DNA of 64,000 bases from Muricoccus pecuniae. Its GTDB lineage: Bacteria; Pseudomonadota; Alphaproteobacteria; Acetobacterales; Acetobacteraceae. This document shows positions 18,241 through 26,995 of this stretch, in pieces (position 1 is the stretch's first letter; the number at the start of each line of letters is the position of its first letter). The stretch lies in NCBI RefSeq assembly GCF_014199205.1, contig NZ_JACIJD010000005.1, positions 62,001 to 126,000 on the forward strand. The letters run 5' to 3'. The position numbers were made by a program, and so were the translations under genes. The notes under the pieces are model-generated. The model worked only from the letters and a program-made list of their open reading frames with translations. It was not told the origin of the DNA and made no database searches.

Positions 18241-19794
18241 ATGCCTTCGCGCATGCGACGAAGAGACGCTCTCTCAGGCCTCATGGCGTGCCTGATGCCC
18301 GCCATCTGCCATGGCCAGCCCTTGGCGTCCGAGGGCGGGTCCGAGGCGGCGCCCGCGGTTCCTGCCGGGCCGGGACCGCAGAGCTGGGATTCCGTTTTCC
18401 GCCTGGCCGCGCGCCTACGGCGCCTCGGCGCCGAGGGGCTGGACCCGGCCTCCTATTCCATTCCCCCGGATGCGATGGGCAGCACGGACCCCGCCGCCTT
18501 CCATGCGGGCGTCTATCACGCGGCCAATGCGGCGCTGGGCGACCTCGTCCTCGGGCGGCTGCGCCAGGCCCCGGGGCGGGGGGACATCCTGCGCGATCCC
18601 GTCGCCGCCGATTTCGCGCGCTGGCAGGCCGAGCTGGTCGGGGCGCCCGAGCCCGCGCGGCTGATCGATCGCGCCGCGAACCTGCCCGAGGACGCCGCGG
18701 CCCTGCGCGCCGAGCTGGCCCGCGCCAGCAGCCAGGCAGCGGCCGGCTGGGCGACGATCCCGGCCGGCGCCGCAATGCTCGAGCCCGGCACGGTGGACCC
18801 GCTCCGCATCCCGGCCCTCCGCGCCCGGTTGCGGGCGGAGGATCCCGTGCTGGCCGCCACGCGGGGCGGCGACGGCGCCACCTTCGATGCCTCGCTCGAG
18901 GCCGCGGTGCGCCGCTGGCAAGCCGCGAACGGGCTGGAGGTGGACGGCAAGGTCGGCCCGATCACCCAGGGCCTCCTCAATCGCCCGGCCTCGGCGCGGG
19001 CGGCGCAGATCCGCGCGGCGCTCGACATGCGCCGCAACGCGGTGAGGCCCGGGGACGAGCGCCGCATCGAGGTGAACATCCCGGACTACCTCCTCACCGT
19101 GCAGGAAGGGGAGCGGGTGCTGCTGCGGATGGGCGTCATCGTCGGCAAGCCGGCGCGCGCCACGCCGACGATGCGCGCGCGCCTCACCACGATCCAGTTC
19201 AACCCGAGCTGGGGCGTCCCCGAGCGCAACGCGCGGGAGGATCTCCTGCCCCGCTTCCGCCGCGACCCGGCGGGCATGGCCGCCAAGGGCTTCCGCCTCT
19301 ACAGCGTCGTGGGCGGGGAGCGGGTGGAGGTCAGCCCGACGGCCGTGGACTGGTCGAGCGTGAGCGCCGACCGCTTTCCCTATCTCATCCGACAGGATGC
19401 CGGCGACGGCAACGCCCTCGGACGGATCAAGTTCATCATGCCCAATTCCGACGACATCTACCTCCACGACACGCCGGACCGCAGCCTCTTCTCCCGGCCG
19501 GACCGCGCCTTCTCCTCCGGCTGCATCCGCCTCTCACAGCCCAACGAGTTGCTGACGGTCGCGCTTGATGGCCTGGGATGGGACGCCGCGCGGATTCAGC
19601 GCGCCTATGAGGGCAAGCAGACGGTGACGATCGCCCTGCGCCGCAGCCTTCCCGTTCGGCTGCACTACACCACCGTGACCGTCGAGGGCTCGCGGGTGCG
19701 GGTGCGCCCCGACATCTACGGGCTGGACGCCGCCTATGCGCGCGAGATGGAGCGCGGGCCGCGCATCGCCTCGGCCGGCGGGGTGGTGCGGTGA
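18241..19794 (+). CDS. L,D-transpeptidase of the YcbB (LdtD) type
   Basis: The protein of about 517 residues makes 3-3 cross-links in peptidoglycan. A signal peptide (RRRDALSGLMACLMPAICHG) exports it to the periplasm. A peptidoglycan-binding domain is seen at ASLEAAVRRWQAANGLEVDG, followed by the YkuD catalytic domain ending HDTPDRSLFSR and SSGCIRLSQP, with Cys428 as nucleophile. This two-domain layout matches YcbB rather than the short LdtA type. The start is ATG at 18241, with ATG 18253 as an alternative. Its stop overlaps the next start as GTGA. The pairing with a DUF882 gene repeats the ycbB-ycbK order of enterobacteria. Confidence 0.9.
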   Translation: MPSRMRRRDALSGLMACLMPAICHGQPLASEGGSEAAPAVPAGPGPQSWDSVFRLAARLRRLGAEGLDPASYSIPPDAMGSTDPAAFHAGVYHAANAALGDLVLGRLRQAPGRGDILRDPVAADFARWQAELVGAPEPARLIDRAANLPEDAAALRAELARASSQAAAGWATIPAGAAMLEPGTVDPLRIPALRARLRAEDPVLAATRGGDGATFDASLEAAVRRWQAANGLEVDGKVGPITQGLLNRPASARAAQIRAALDMRRNAVRPGDERRIEVNIPDYLLTVQEGERVLLRMGVIVGKPARATPTMRARLTTIQFNPSWGVPERNAREDLLPRFRRDPAGMAAKGFRLYSVVGGERVEVSPTAVDWSSVSADRFPYLIRQDAGDGNALGRIKFIMPNSDDIYLHDTPDRSLFSRPDRAFSSGCIRLSQPNELLTVALDGLGWDAARIQRAYEGKQTVTIALRRSLPVRLHYTTVTVEGSRVRVRPDIYGLDAAYAREMERGPRIASAGGVVR

Positions 19795-20384
19795 TCCGCG
19801 TCCTCTCGGGGAACCGGCCCCATGAGCCGGAATGCCCGTGCTGCGCCGACCGGCGCCTCGGCCGTCGCTCGCTCGTGGCGACGGGGCTGGGCCTGCTGGC
19901 CTCCACCGCGGGCGGCCGCGTGGAGGCGCAGGCGGCGCGCGGGACGCGGCGGCTGAGCGTGCGCCGCGCCTTCACCGACGACTCCTTCTCCGGCGTCTAC
20001 TTCCAGGACGGCCAGCACGTGGCCGAGGCGCTCCGGCAGCTCGACTGGGTCTTCCGCGACCTGTCGCGGGAGGAGGTGACGCCGATGGACCCGCGCCTCT
20101 TCGACGTGATGCACGCCGTCGCCGCCCGCATGGAGGCCACCGAGCCCTTCGAGGTGATCAGCGGCTACCGCTCTCCCGAGACGAATGCGGGGGTCGTCCG
20201 GCAGACGAGCCGGGCCTCGACCGCCTCGCTGCACATGTCGGGCATGGCGGGGGACATGCGGATCCCCGGCCGGGACTCCTACGGCATGGCCCGGCTGGCG
20301 GCGACCATGGGGCTGGGCGGCGTCGGCCTCTACCGCCGCGACGGCTTCGTCCATCTGGACTGCGGGCAGTCCCGCCGCTGGTAG
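19791..20384 (+). CDS. DUF882 / YcbK-like exported peptidase (M15 fold)
   Basis: The 197-residue protein has a Tat-type signal (GRRSLVATGLGLLAS) and a zinc peptidase-like domain. Zinc ligand candidates are His in SLHMSGMAGDMR, the Asp in the same motif and His in FVHLDCG; ISGYRSPETN is a family hallmark. DUF882 proteins belong with M15 D-Ala-D-Ala carboxypeptidase-like enzymes and probably trim peptidoglycan in the periplasm. The start is GTG at 19791, coupled to the L,D-transpeptidase. The N-terminal CPCCADRR is cysteine-rich and precedes the signal. Confidence 0.88.
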   Translation: MIRVLSGNRPHEPECPCCADRRLGRRSLVATGLGLLASTAGGRVEAQAARGTRRLSVRRAFTDDSFSGVYFQDGQHVAEALRQLDWVFRDLSREEVTPMDPRLFDVMHAVAARMEATEPFEVISGYRSPETNAGVVRQTSRASTASLHMSGMAGDMRIPGRDSYGMARLAATMGLGGVGLYRRDGFVHLDCGQSRRW

Positions 20385-20433
20385 GCGCGGGCGGCCACCG
20401 CGCCCCGGGAGGAACGGGGCGCGGCGCCGGCCT

Positions 20434-20880
20434 TCAGGACGTGGCGCGGAGGGGGTGGGCGAGCAGCAGCCCTGCCCGGCGCATCACCATGCCGAGGGCA
20501 AGCGCGGGCCCGAGCGCCGCATAGGCCGCCGCCGGCGGGGCGAGGCGGAGGAAGGCGGCCAGCGCCTCCCGCCGTGTCCCGCGCTGGGCGAGGCCGAGTC
20601 CCATCAACAGGGCGCCCTCGGCCGCGGTGATCCGGTGGCAGAGGCGGCATCCGAGGGCGGACGGCGAGGCAAGCGCGCGCAGCAAGGCGTCCAGCGCGGG
20701 GGCGGCTTCCTCGACTCCTTCCGTCACCAGGGGCAGGCGGATGGCCGGGAGGGCGGCGGCGCCGGCGCGGGTCGCCTCCGCCCAGGCGCGGACGGCATCG
20801 AGCAGCAGGCTCTCCGCCGGGGGCAGGTCCTCGGGCGTCGCGTCGTGCCAGGGCCAGGTGGGAAGGCCGCGAGTGGCCAT
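20434..20880 (-). CDS. Hypothetical protein, probably iron-regulated
   Basis: This 148-residue alanine- and leucine-rich protein has no recognised family. It contains a short cysteine motif, CRLCHRIT, in the middle and hydrophobic helices in the C-terminal half (APPAAAYAALGPALALGM) that could be buried or membrane-associated. It starts at ATG 20880. A sequence close to a Fur box lies 44 bases upstream, so expression in low iron is likely. It is divergent from the Bcr/CflA transporter. Function is unknown. Confidence 0.65.
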   Translation of the reverse strand: MATRGLPTWPWHDATPEDLPPAESLLLDAVRAWAEATRAGAAALPAIRLPLVTEGVEEAAPALDALLRALASPSALGCRLCHRITAAEGALLMGLGLAQRGTRREALAAFLRLAPPAAAYAALGPALALGMVMRRAGLLLAHPLRATS

Positions 20881-20923
20881 GCGTCGTGTCTCCGGGTCGG
20901 TCCGTCCGGAAGGTTGCCTGGAA

Positions 20924-20938
20924 TGATAATCGTTCGCA
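20924..20938 (-). promoter_or_regulatory. Probable Fur box
   Basis: On the minus strand this reads TGCGAACGATTATCA. It fits the 7-1-7 Fur operator: ATTATCA matches exactly and the other half (TGCGAAC) matches in part. It stands 44 bases upstream of the 148-residue hypothetical gene and about 110 bases upstream of the divergent transporter. The local A+T richness supports a promoter here. Fur with Fe2+ would repress. Confidence 0.6.
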
Positions 20939-21048
20939 AGTGATTTCACGAAATGGTGGGAGCCCCGGCGGAGCCGTGCCGGCGAAAGGGGGCTTCCCAT
21001 CCGCCCTGACGCGGCGCAGCAAGGCCCGGCGCTGCGACGAAAGAGACC

Positions 21049-22218
21049 ATGCCCTTCTGGCTTCCCCTGCTGCTCGGCTTCCTGACGGCGATCAACCCGA
21101 TCTCGACCGACATGTACCTGCCCGGCTTCCCCATGATGGAGGCCGAGTTCGGCAGCGGCACGGGCGGGGCGCAGGTCACGCTGGCGACCTGGTTCCTCGG
21201 CCTTGCCGTGGGGCAGGTGACGCAGGGCGGGCTGTCCGACCGCTTCGGGCGCCGCGGGCCGCTGATGGTAGGGACGGTGCTCTACACCCTGGCCACGATC
21301 GGCTGCGCCCTGGCGCCGAGCATGGGGTGGCTGGCCGCCTTCCGCTTCCTGGAGGCCTTCGGCGCCTCGGCCAGCTCGGTCATCCCGCGGGCCATCGTGC
21401 GGGACAAGGTGACGGGGCTGGAGGCGGCGCGGATCATGTCCCGCCTGATCCTCGTGATGGGCGCGGCGCCGATCCTGGCGCCTTCGCTCGGCGGGCTGCT
21501 GCTCGGGGTGGCGGGCTGGCGGTCCATCTTCTGGGTGATGGCGGCCTATGGCGCGCTCTCGGGACTGCTCGTCTGGTGGCTGCTGCCCGATACGCTGCCG
21601 CCGGAGCGGCGGCTGCGGCACGGCCCCGCGGCGCTTCTCGCGAACTACATCCGGGTGCTGACGGAGCCGGTTTTCCTCACCCATGCGCTGCTGGGCGCGG
21701 CCGTGATGTTCTGCATGTTCGCCTATATCAGCGGCGCGCCGGCCATCTACATCGAGCATTTCGGCATGTCGCCCGGCTCCTTCGCGATCCTCTTCGGCTG
21801 CGCGGCGGCCGGCTTCATCGGGGGCGCGCAGGTCAATCCGTGGCTGGTCGGGCGCTTCGGCGCGGGGAGGGTGCTGACGGCCGCCTCCCTGGCCCTACTC
21901 GGCTGCGCGTCGGTGCTGGCGCTGGTGAGCTGGACGGGCTGGGGCGGGATCTGGGGCTTCTTTCCCCCTATCGTGCTGATGCTGACGGCCAGCAGCCTCA
22001 TCATGCCCAATTCGGCCGTCGGCAGCCTCGCGCGCCACGGGCAGAGGGCGGGAACGGCCTCGGCCCTGATGGGGACGCTGCAATTCACCGTCGCCGCTCT
22101 GGGGAGCGCGGCGGTCGGGGCGCTCGCGAACGGCACGCCGGGGCCGGTGGCGGGGGTGATCCTCTTCGGAGCGGTGGTCACGGTCATGCTGAACGGGCTG
22201 CGGCGCCGCTACGGCTAA
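21049..22218 (+). CDS. Bcr/CflA family multidrug efflux MFS transporter
   Basis: This 389-residue inner-membrane protein has about 12 helices. The start PFWLPLLLGFLTAINPISTD followed by MYLPGFP is the Bcr/CflA hallmark, and GLSDRFGRRGPL is the MFS loop 2-3 motif. Family members export drugs such as bicyclomycin, or cysteine and dipeptides; the substrate here is not determined. The gene stands alone. Its upstream region is shared with the possibly Fur-controlled gene. Confidence 0.9.
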   Translation: MPFWLPLLLGFLTAINPISTDMYLPGFPMMEAEFGSGTGGAQVTLATWFLGLAVGQVTQGGLSDRFGRRGPLMVGTVLYTLATIGCALAPSMGWLAAFRFLEAFGASASSVIPRAIVRDKVTGLEAARIMSRLILVMGAAPILAPSLGGLLLGVAGWRSIFWVMAAYGALSGLLVWWLLPDTLPPERRLRHGPAALLANYIRVLTEPVFLTHALLGAAVMFCMFAYISGAPAIYIEHFGMSPGSFAILFGCAAAGFIGGAQVNPWLVGRFGAGRVLTAASLALLGCASVLALVSWTGWGGIWGFFPPIVLMLTASSLIMPNSAVGSLARHGQRAGTASALMGTLQFTVAALGSAAVGALANGTPGPVAGVILFGAVVTVMLNGLRRRYG

Positions 22219-22261
22219 GGTCCTTGTTGCGCCGGGCGCGCGGGGACGCCAGATAGCGGCC

Positions 22262-23941
22262 ATGGATCAGACGACCCCCATCGAGGCCCTGCCGGCCGCC
22301 GGCACGGCGCCCGGCAACGTCGCGCCCACGGGCGCGCTGAGCAACGTCGTGCCCACGGGCGCGCTGAGCAATGTCGCGCGAGAGGCCTCGCGGCGCCGGG
22401 CCTTCGCCATCATCGCCCACCCCGACGCCGGCAAGACGACGCTGACGGAGAAGCTGCTGCTGCGCGGCGGCGCCATCCAGCTCGCCGGCCAGGTGCGCGC
22501 CAAGGGCGACCGGCGCCGCACCCGCTCGGACTGGATGAAGATCGAGCAGGACCGCGGCATCTCGGTGGCCACCTCCGTGATGACCTTCGAGCGCGACGGT
22601 GTGGTGTTCAACCTCCTGGACACGCCGGGCCACGAGGACTTCTCGGAGGACACCTACCGCACGCTCACCGCCGTGGACGCGGCGGTGATGGTGATCGACG
22701 CGGCCAAGGGCATCGAGGCGCAGACGCGCAAGCTCTTCGAGGTCTGCCGCCTGCGCGACATCCCGATCATCACCTTCATCAACAAGATGGACCGCGAGAG
22801 CCGGGACGTCTTCGAGCTGCTGGACGAGATCGAGAAGACCCTCGCGCTCGACGTCACCCCGGCCGCCTGGCCCGTGGGCTCGGGCCGCGGCTTCCTCGGC
22901 ACCTACGACATGCTCGAGCCGGCGCTGCACCTGATGGCCGAGGGCTCCGAGCCCGTGCGGCTCTCCGGGCTCGACGACTCCAAGATCGACGAGCTGGTCC
23001 CTGCCGCCGATGCCGAGGTGCTGCGGGAGGGGGCGGAGCTGGCGAGCGCCTTCCCCGCTTTCGATCTCGAGGCCTTCCGCCAGGGCACGATGACCCCCGT
23101 CTATTTCGGCTCGGCGCTGCGGGACTTCGGCATCGGCCACCTGCTGGAGGGCCTGGCCCGCTTCGCCCCGCATCCCGGCGCCCGCCCGGCCGACACGCGC
23201 CGCGTGCAGCCGGAGGAGCCGGCGCTGACGGGCTTCGTCTTCAAGATCCAGGCGAACATGGACCCGAACCACCGGGACCGCGTCGCCTTCCTCCGCATCT
23301 GCTCCGGCCGGCTGGAGAAGGGGATGCGGCTGCGCCAGACCCGCACGGGCAAGCAGGTACCGGTGAACGCGCCCCTCTTCTTCTTCGCCCAGGACCGGCA
23401 GGTGGCGCAGGAGGCCTGGCCGGGCGACGTGGTGGGCATCGCCAACCACGGCATCCTGCGGATCGGCGACACGCTGACCGAGGGCGAGCAGATCAACTTC
23501 CGGGGCGTGCCGAGCTTCGCCCCCGAGATCCTGCGCCGCGTGATGATCGAGGACGCGATGGTGGGCAAGAAGCTCCGCACCGCGCTCGAGCAGCTCGCCG
23601 AGGAGGGAGTTGTGCAGCTCTTCCGCCCGCTGGACGGCACGCCGCCGGTGGTGGGCGTGGTCGGCGCGCTCCAGCTCGACGTGCTGGCCGAGCGGCTGAA
23701 GGCGGAATACTCCGTGCCCAGCCGCTACGAGGCGACGCCCTGGGGCATGATGCGCTGGGTCGTATCGGACGATAAGGCGGCGATGGAGAAGTTCCGCCAG
23801 TCTGCGCCGCATGACACGGCGGAGGACCATGACGGGGCGCTGGTCGCCTTCTTCACCTCCGACTGGCGCCGCAACCGGGCGGAGGAGGAGTGGCCGATGC
23901 TGAAGTTCCTGAAGCTGCGCGAGCAGCACGCGGCGGCGTGA
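22262..23941 (+). CDS. prfC: Peptide chain release factor 3
   Basis: This 559-residue GTPase removes RF1 and RF2 from ribosomes after peptide release. G-domain motifs are clear: AHPDAGKTT (G1), DRGISVATSV (G2), DTPGHEDF (G3) and NKMD (G4). The C-terminal domains match the family, with the closing EEEWPMLKFLKLREQH. The N-terminus is about 35 residues longer than usual and contains a duplicated nine-residue unit, APTGALSNV/VPTGALSNV, before the conserved AREASRRRAFAI. Translation might begin inside the extension, but no better ATG is visible. The stop overlaps the HAD gene start as GTGA. Confidence 0.95.
   Translation: MDQTTPIEALPAAGTAPGNVAPTGALSNVVPTGALSNVAREASRRRAFAIIAHPDAGKTTLTEKLLLRGGAIQLAGQVRAKGDRRRTRSDWMKIEQDRGISVATSVMTFERDGVVFNLLDTPGHEDFSEDTYRTLTAVDAAVMVIDAAKGIEAQTRKLFEVCRLRDIPIITFINKMDRESRDVFELLDEIEKTLALDVTPAAWPVGSGRGFLGTYDMLEPALHLMAEGSEPVRLSGLDDSKIDELVPAADAEVLREGAELASAFPAFDLEAFRQGTMTPVYFGSALRDFGIGHLLEGLARFAPHPGARPADTRRVQPEEPALTGFVFKIQANMDPNHRDRVAFLRICSGRLEKGMRLRQTRTGKQVPVNAPLFFFAQDRQVAQEAWPGDVVGIANHGILRIGDTLTEGEQINFRGVPSFAPEILRRVMIEDAMVGKKLRTALEQLAEEGVVQLFRPLDGTPPVVGVVGALQLDVLAERLKAEYSVPSRYEATPWGMMRWVVSDDKAAMEKFRQSAPHDTAEDHDGALVAFFTSDWRRNRAEEEWPMLKFLKLREQHAAA
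22322..22375 (+). repeat. 27-bp tandem duplication inside the 5' end of prfC
   Basis: Two copies of a 27-bp unit, 22322-22348 and 22349-22375, differ at only two bases. Each codes for nine residues, (A/V)PTGALSNV, in frame. The repeat sits in the family-atypical N-terminal extension, so it should not disturb the GTPase domain. Confidence 0.9.
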
Positions 23942-24405
23942 ACCTCTTCCTCGACCTGGACGGCGTCCTCGCCGATTTCGACCGGGGCGTGAAGGTGGTG
24001 ACCGGCAAGCGGCCGGAGGAGCTGCCGCTGAAGCGGATGTGGGCGGCGCTGGCCAAGGCGCCCGCCTTCTTCGACACGCTCGACTTCATGCACGACGCGG
24101 AGGCGCTCTGGCGTTTCTGCGAGCCGCACCACCCCACCATCCTCACCGGCCTGCCGCTGGGCTCCTGGGCGCCGGCGCAGAAGAAGCAGTGGGTGGCCCG
24201 GATGCTCGGCGCCCATGTGCCCGTCATCACCTGCATGAGCCGGGAGAAGCCGCGCTGGTCCGGGCCGGGCCATGTGCTGGTGGACGACCGCGCCTCGGCC
24301 TGGGAGGGCTGGGAGGCGAAGGGCGGCGTCTTCGTCCACCACACCTCCGCCGAGCGCTCCATCGCCGCCCTCAGGAAGCTCGGCTTCACCGGCCCGGCGG
24401 ACTGA
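23938..24405 (+). CDS. HAD-superfamily hydrolase, 5'-nucleotidase-like
   Basis: The 155-residue protein begins VNLFLDLDGVLADF, the HAD motif I with nucleophile Asp and second acid-base Asp. TILTGLPLG supplies a motif II Thr, and VLVDDRASAW is motif IV. Size and sequence fit a 5'(3')-deoxyribonucleotidase-like small HAD phosphatase, though the substrate is unknown. It starts with GTG at 23938, overlapping the prfC stop. It converges on the small two-HxT protein gene, with only three bases between stops. Confidence 0.78.
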   Translation: MNLFLDLDGVLADFDRGVKVVTGKRPEELPLKRMWAALAKAPAFFDTLDFMHDAEALWRFCEPHHPTILTGLPLGSWAPAQKKQWVARMLGAHVPVITCMSREKPRWSGPGHVLVDDRASAWEGWEAKGGVFVHHTSAERSIAALRKLGFTGPAD

Positions 24406-24408
24406 GCG

Positions 24409-24792
24409 CTACATTCCCGAGCCGAAGATCGCCGGCTCCAGCCGGATCGGGCGCGGCGGGTCCAGCGCCATCCAGCCATGCTTGGCGATCACGGCGTTGC
24501 TCTCCACCGGCTTCCGCCCGGGGCCGAGCGACCAAGTGACATGGAAGGTCGATCCATCGAAGCGGTCCGTCGTGCCGCCGATCGAGACGACGAGGGCCTG
24601 CACGCCCGTACCGTCATCCGCGACGCCGACGACCACCCCTTCCTCTTCCCGCGGGAGCGGGTGCCCGGGGCGCACGCCGGGCTTCAGCGTGACGTGATGC
24701 GCGACCACCCTCGCATAGCGGGGCGGGACGAGGGCGAGCAGGGACCGTCTCTCGCCGGGCGGGAGCAGCCATCCGAGCACCAACCCCGTCAT
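24409..24792 (-). CDS. Small protein with two H-x-T motifs, 2H-phosphoesterase-like
   Basis: This 127-residue protein is of unknown function. It has two histidine motifs, H33-V-T-L (in ARVVAHHVTL) and H84-V-T-W (in STFHVTWSL), both embedded in predicted beta strands. Paired H-x-T/S motifs define 2H phosphoesterases, which open cyclic phosphates and trim RNA 2',3' ends. The spacing of 51 residues is shorter than in classic members, and the C-terminus is short, so the assignment is a suggestion. It converges on a HAD phosphatase gene. The start is ATG at 24792. Confidence 0.55.
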   Translation of the reverse strand: MTGLVLGWLLPPGERRSLLALVPPRYARVVAHHVTLKPGVRPGHPLPREEEGVVVGVADDGTGVQALVVSIGGTTDRFDGSTFHVTWSLGPGRKPVESNAVIAKHGWMALDPPRPIRLEPAIFGSGM

Positions 24793-24803
24793 CCCGATCC
24801 CCC

Positions 24804-25484
24804 CTATCCCGCCGTTGCGAGCGCCGCCTGCACGGCCGAACGGAACTCCCGCCGGTGCAGTTCCCTCACCACCCAGAGGGAGGCGAGGACGAGCGCGACG
24901 GGGTGGAGCATCCAGGCGAGCACGGCCAGGCCGAAGTAGTAGGCCCGCAGCCCCGTGTTGAAGTGGCGCGCGGCGCGGTTCACCACCTGTGCCGCGACCT
25001 CCGCCGCGGGAATTGCGGCGGGCGTCTGTCCATAGCCGCCGATGAGGATGGAGCCGTAGTTGAACTGCCGCAGCGCCCAGGTCAGCTCGAAGAAGGCGCG
25101 CACGAAGATGAGCAGGAGGAGCAGGATCCGCGCCTCCCAGGCGCCGTCCGTCATGGGGGCCTGCACATAGGGCACGGCGCTCAGCACGCGCCGCCCGACA
25201 TCGGGCGCGGCGAGCAGCGCCATGGCGCCGCCGATGATGAAGATGCAGGTGTTGGCGAGAAAGGAGGTGGAGGACATGAGGTTGCCGACGATGGCCACGT
25301 CCGCGATCCGGTTCTCCTTCGGGATGGAGGCCAGCAGCCAGCGCCGGCGGTGCTCGTCCATCGCGTGGATCACGCTGCGCCGGCGGATGGAGGGCACGCG
25401 GTCCACCACGGTCGAGTAGCCGATCCAGCAGAGAAGGAAGACGGCAAGGGCCGCGAGATCAAGCGCGGTGAGGAAGCCGGGCAT
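24804..25484 (-). CDS. DUF599 family membrane protein
   Basis: This 226-residue inner-membrane protein has about four helices. It shows the DUF599 pattern: LDLAALAVFLLCWIGYS near the start, MDEHRRRWL and NLMSSTSFLANTCIFIIGG in the middle, and a late FNYGSILIGGYG. Function is unknown. It is transcribed leftward ahead of the two-HxT gene, with an 11-base gap, so the two may be one operon. It lies downstream of icd but beyond a terminator. Confidence 0.85.
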   Translation of the reverse strand: MPGFLTALDLAALAVFLLCWIGYSTVVDRVPSIRRRSVIHAMDEHRRRWLLASIPKENRIADVAIVGNLMSSTSFLANTCIFIIGGAMALLAAPDVGRRVLSAVPYVQAPMTDGAWEARILLLLLIFVRAFFELTWALRQFNYGSILIGGYGQTPAAIPAAEVAAQVVNRAARHFNTGLRAYYFGLAVLAWMLHPVALVLASLWVVRELHRREFRSAVQAALATAG

Positions 25485-25500
25485 GGGATCGGTCCGCGAT

Positions 25501-25523
25501 AAAAGAGAGGGGCGGGGCCTCTC
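25501..25523 (-). terminator. Intrinsic terminator of icd
   Basis: Read on the minus strand, GAGAGG and CCTCTC pair around a seven-base loop and are followed by TTTT. It lies about 60 bases after the icd stop and just before the DUF599 gene start. Confidence 0.6.
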
Positions 25524-25580
25524 GGCGCCCGCCCCCCGAAGCTTGCAACCGCCCTGGCAGCGGCAGGGGCGCGCGATGGG

Positions 25581-26795
25581 TCAGCCCCGCGCCTTCTGCA
25601 GGTTCTCGTCCAGCTTGGCGAGGAAGGCCTGGGTGTTGAGCCAGGGCTGGTCCTTGCCGATGAGGATGGCGAGGTCCTTCGTCATGTGGCCGCTCTCGAC
25701 CGTCTCGATGCAGACCTTCTCCAGCGCGTTGGCGAAGTCCACCACATCGGGCGTGTTGTCGAACTTGCCGCGATAGGCGAGGCCGCGCGTCCAGGCGAAG
25801 ATGGAGGCGATCGGGTTCGTCGAGGTCTCGCGGCCCTTCTGGTGCTCGCGGTAGTGGCGCGTCACCGTGCCGTGCGCGGCCTCGGACTCCACCGTGTTGC
25901 CGTCCGGCGAGAGCAGCACGGAGGTCATCAGGCCGAGCGAGCCGAAGCCCTGGGCCACGATGTCGGACTGCACGTCGCCGTCGTAGTTCTTGCAGGCCCA
26001 GATGTAGCCGCCCTCCCACTTCAGCGCGGAGGCGACCATGTCGTCGATCAGCCGGTCCTCGTAGGTCAGGCCGCGCTTCTCGTACTCGGCCTTGAACTCC
26101 TCGTCGTAGATCTTGCGGAAGATGTCCTTGAAGGAGCCGTCATAGGCCTTCAGGATCGTGTTCTTGTGGCTGAAATAGACGGAGTAATTGCGGGCCAGGC
26201 CGTAGTTGAAGGAGGCCCGGGCGAAGCCCTCGATCGACTTGTTGAGGTTGTGGATCATCATCGCGACGCCGCCGGTGGCGGGCATGGCGAACTCGCCGAT
26301 CTCCTGCGGCTCGCCGCCCTCGGGGGTGAAGGTCATCTTCACCGTGCCGGCGCCCGGCACTTTCATCTCGACCGAGCGGTAGATGTCGCCATAGGCGTGG
26401 CGGCCGACGACGATCGGCTTGGACCAGTGCGGCACCAGGCGCGGCACGTTCTGGCAGATGATGGGCTCGCGGAAGATCGTGCCGTCGAGAATGTTGCGGA
26501 TCGTCCCGTTCGGGGACTTCCACATCTTCTTGAGGTTGAACTCGCGCACGCGCGCCTCGTCCGGGGTGATGGTCGCGCACTTCACGCCCACGCCGTACTG
26601 CTTGGTGGCGTTGGCCGCGTCCACCGTGACCTGGTCGTCCGTCTGGTCGCGGTACTCGATGCCGAGGTCGTAGTACTTCAGGTCGATGTCGAGATAGGGG
26701 AGGATCAGCTTCTCCTTGATGAAGCCCCAGATGATCCGGGTCATCTCATCCCCGTCCATCTCGACGACTGGGGTCTTCACCTTGATCTTGGCCAT
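25581..26795 (-). CDS. icd: NADP-dependent isocitrate dehydrogenase, eukaryote-like dimeric type
   Basis: This 404-residue enzyme converts isocitrate to 2-oxoglutarate in the TCA cycle with NADP. The opening [19 protein letters not shown] and later [19 protein letters not shown] carry substrate-binding Thr, Ser, Asn and Arg residues. [12 protein letters not shown] is the cofactor region, typical of the type II IDH also found in mitochondria and alphaproteobacteria. The start is ATG at 26795. The upstream gap contains two GGCGGGG hairpins. Confidence 0.97.
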   Translation of the reverse strand: MAKIKVKTPVVEMDGDEMTRIIWGFIKEKLILPYLDIDLKYYDLGIEYRDQTDDQVTVDAANATKQYGVGVKCATITPDEARVREFNLKKMWKSPNGTIRNILDGTIFREPIICQNVPRLVPHWSKPIVVGRHAYGDIYRSVEMKVPGAGTVKMTFTPEGGEPQEIGEFAMPATGGVAMMIHNLNKSIEGFARASFNYGLARNYSVYFSHKNTILKAYDGSFKDIFRKIYDEEFKAEYEKRGLTYEDRLIDDMVASALKWEGGYIWACKNYDGDVQSDIVAQGFGSLGLMTSVLLSPDGNTVESEAAHGTVTRHYREHQKGRETSTNPIASIFAWTRGLAYRGKFDNTPDVVDFANALEKVCIETVESGHMTKDLAILIGKDQPWLNTQAFLAKLDENLQKARG

Positions 26796-26818
26796 TGCCG
26801 ATCCTCGTGGGCTTCTAG

Positions 26819-26938
26819 GGCGGGGCCTTCCCCGCCATGCGGAAACTGGGCCGGGAAGGGAGCCCCCCTCGCGGCGGGCCGGACATTCGCACCGGGGGCG
26901 GCACCGTTCAAGGCGGGGCCGGGCATTTCGGCCCCGCC
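26819..26938. repeat. Two GC-rich perfect hairpins upstream of icd
   Basis: GGCGGGG/CCCCGCC (26819-26836) and GGCGGGGCC/GGCCCCGCC (26912-26938) are perfect palindromes sharing the same core. They lie 24 and 117 bases upstream of the icd start. Neither is followed by a T run. They may be dispersed palindromic elements or regulatory hairpins. Confidence 0.55.
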
Positions 26939-26995
26939 CGCCCTTCCCCCGGCCGCGATTGCCCCCAGATCCGGGGGAGGCCTGGAGAGGGCGCG

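Noticed and set aside
22184-23929. Minus-strand frame across prfC
   Set aside because: Antisense to a complete release factor 3 with all GTPase motifs; translation is His/Arg/Leu-rich noise.
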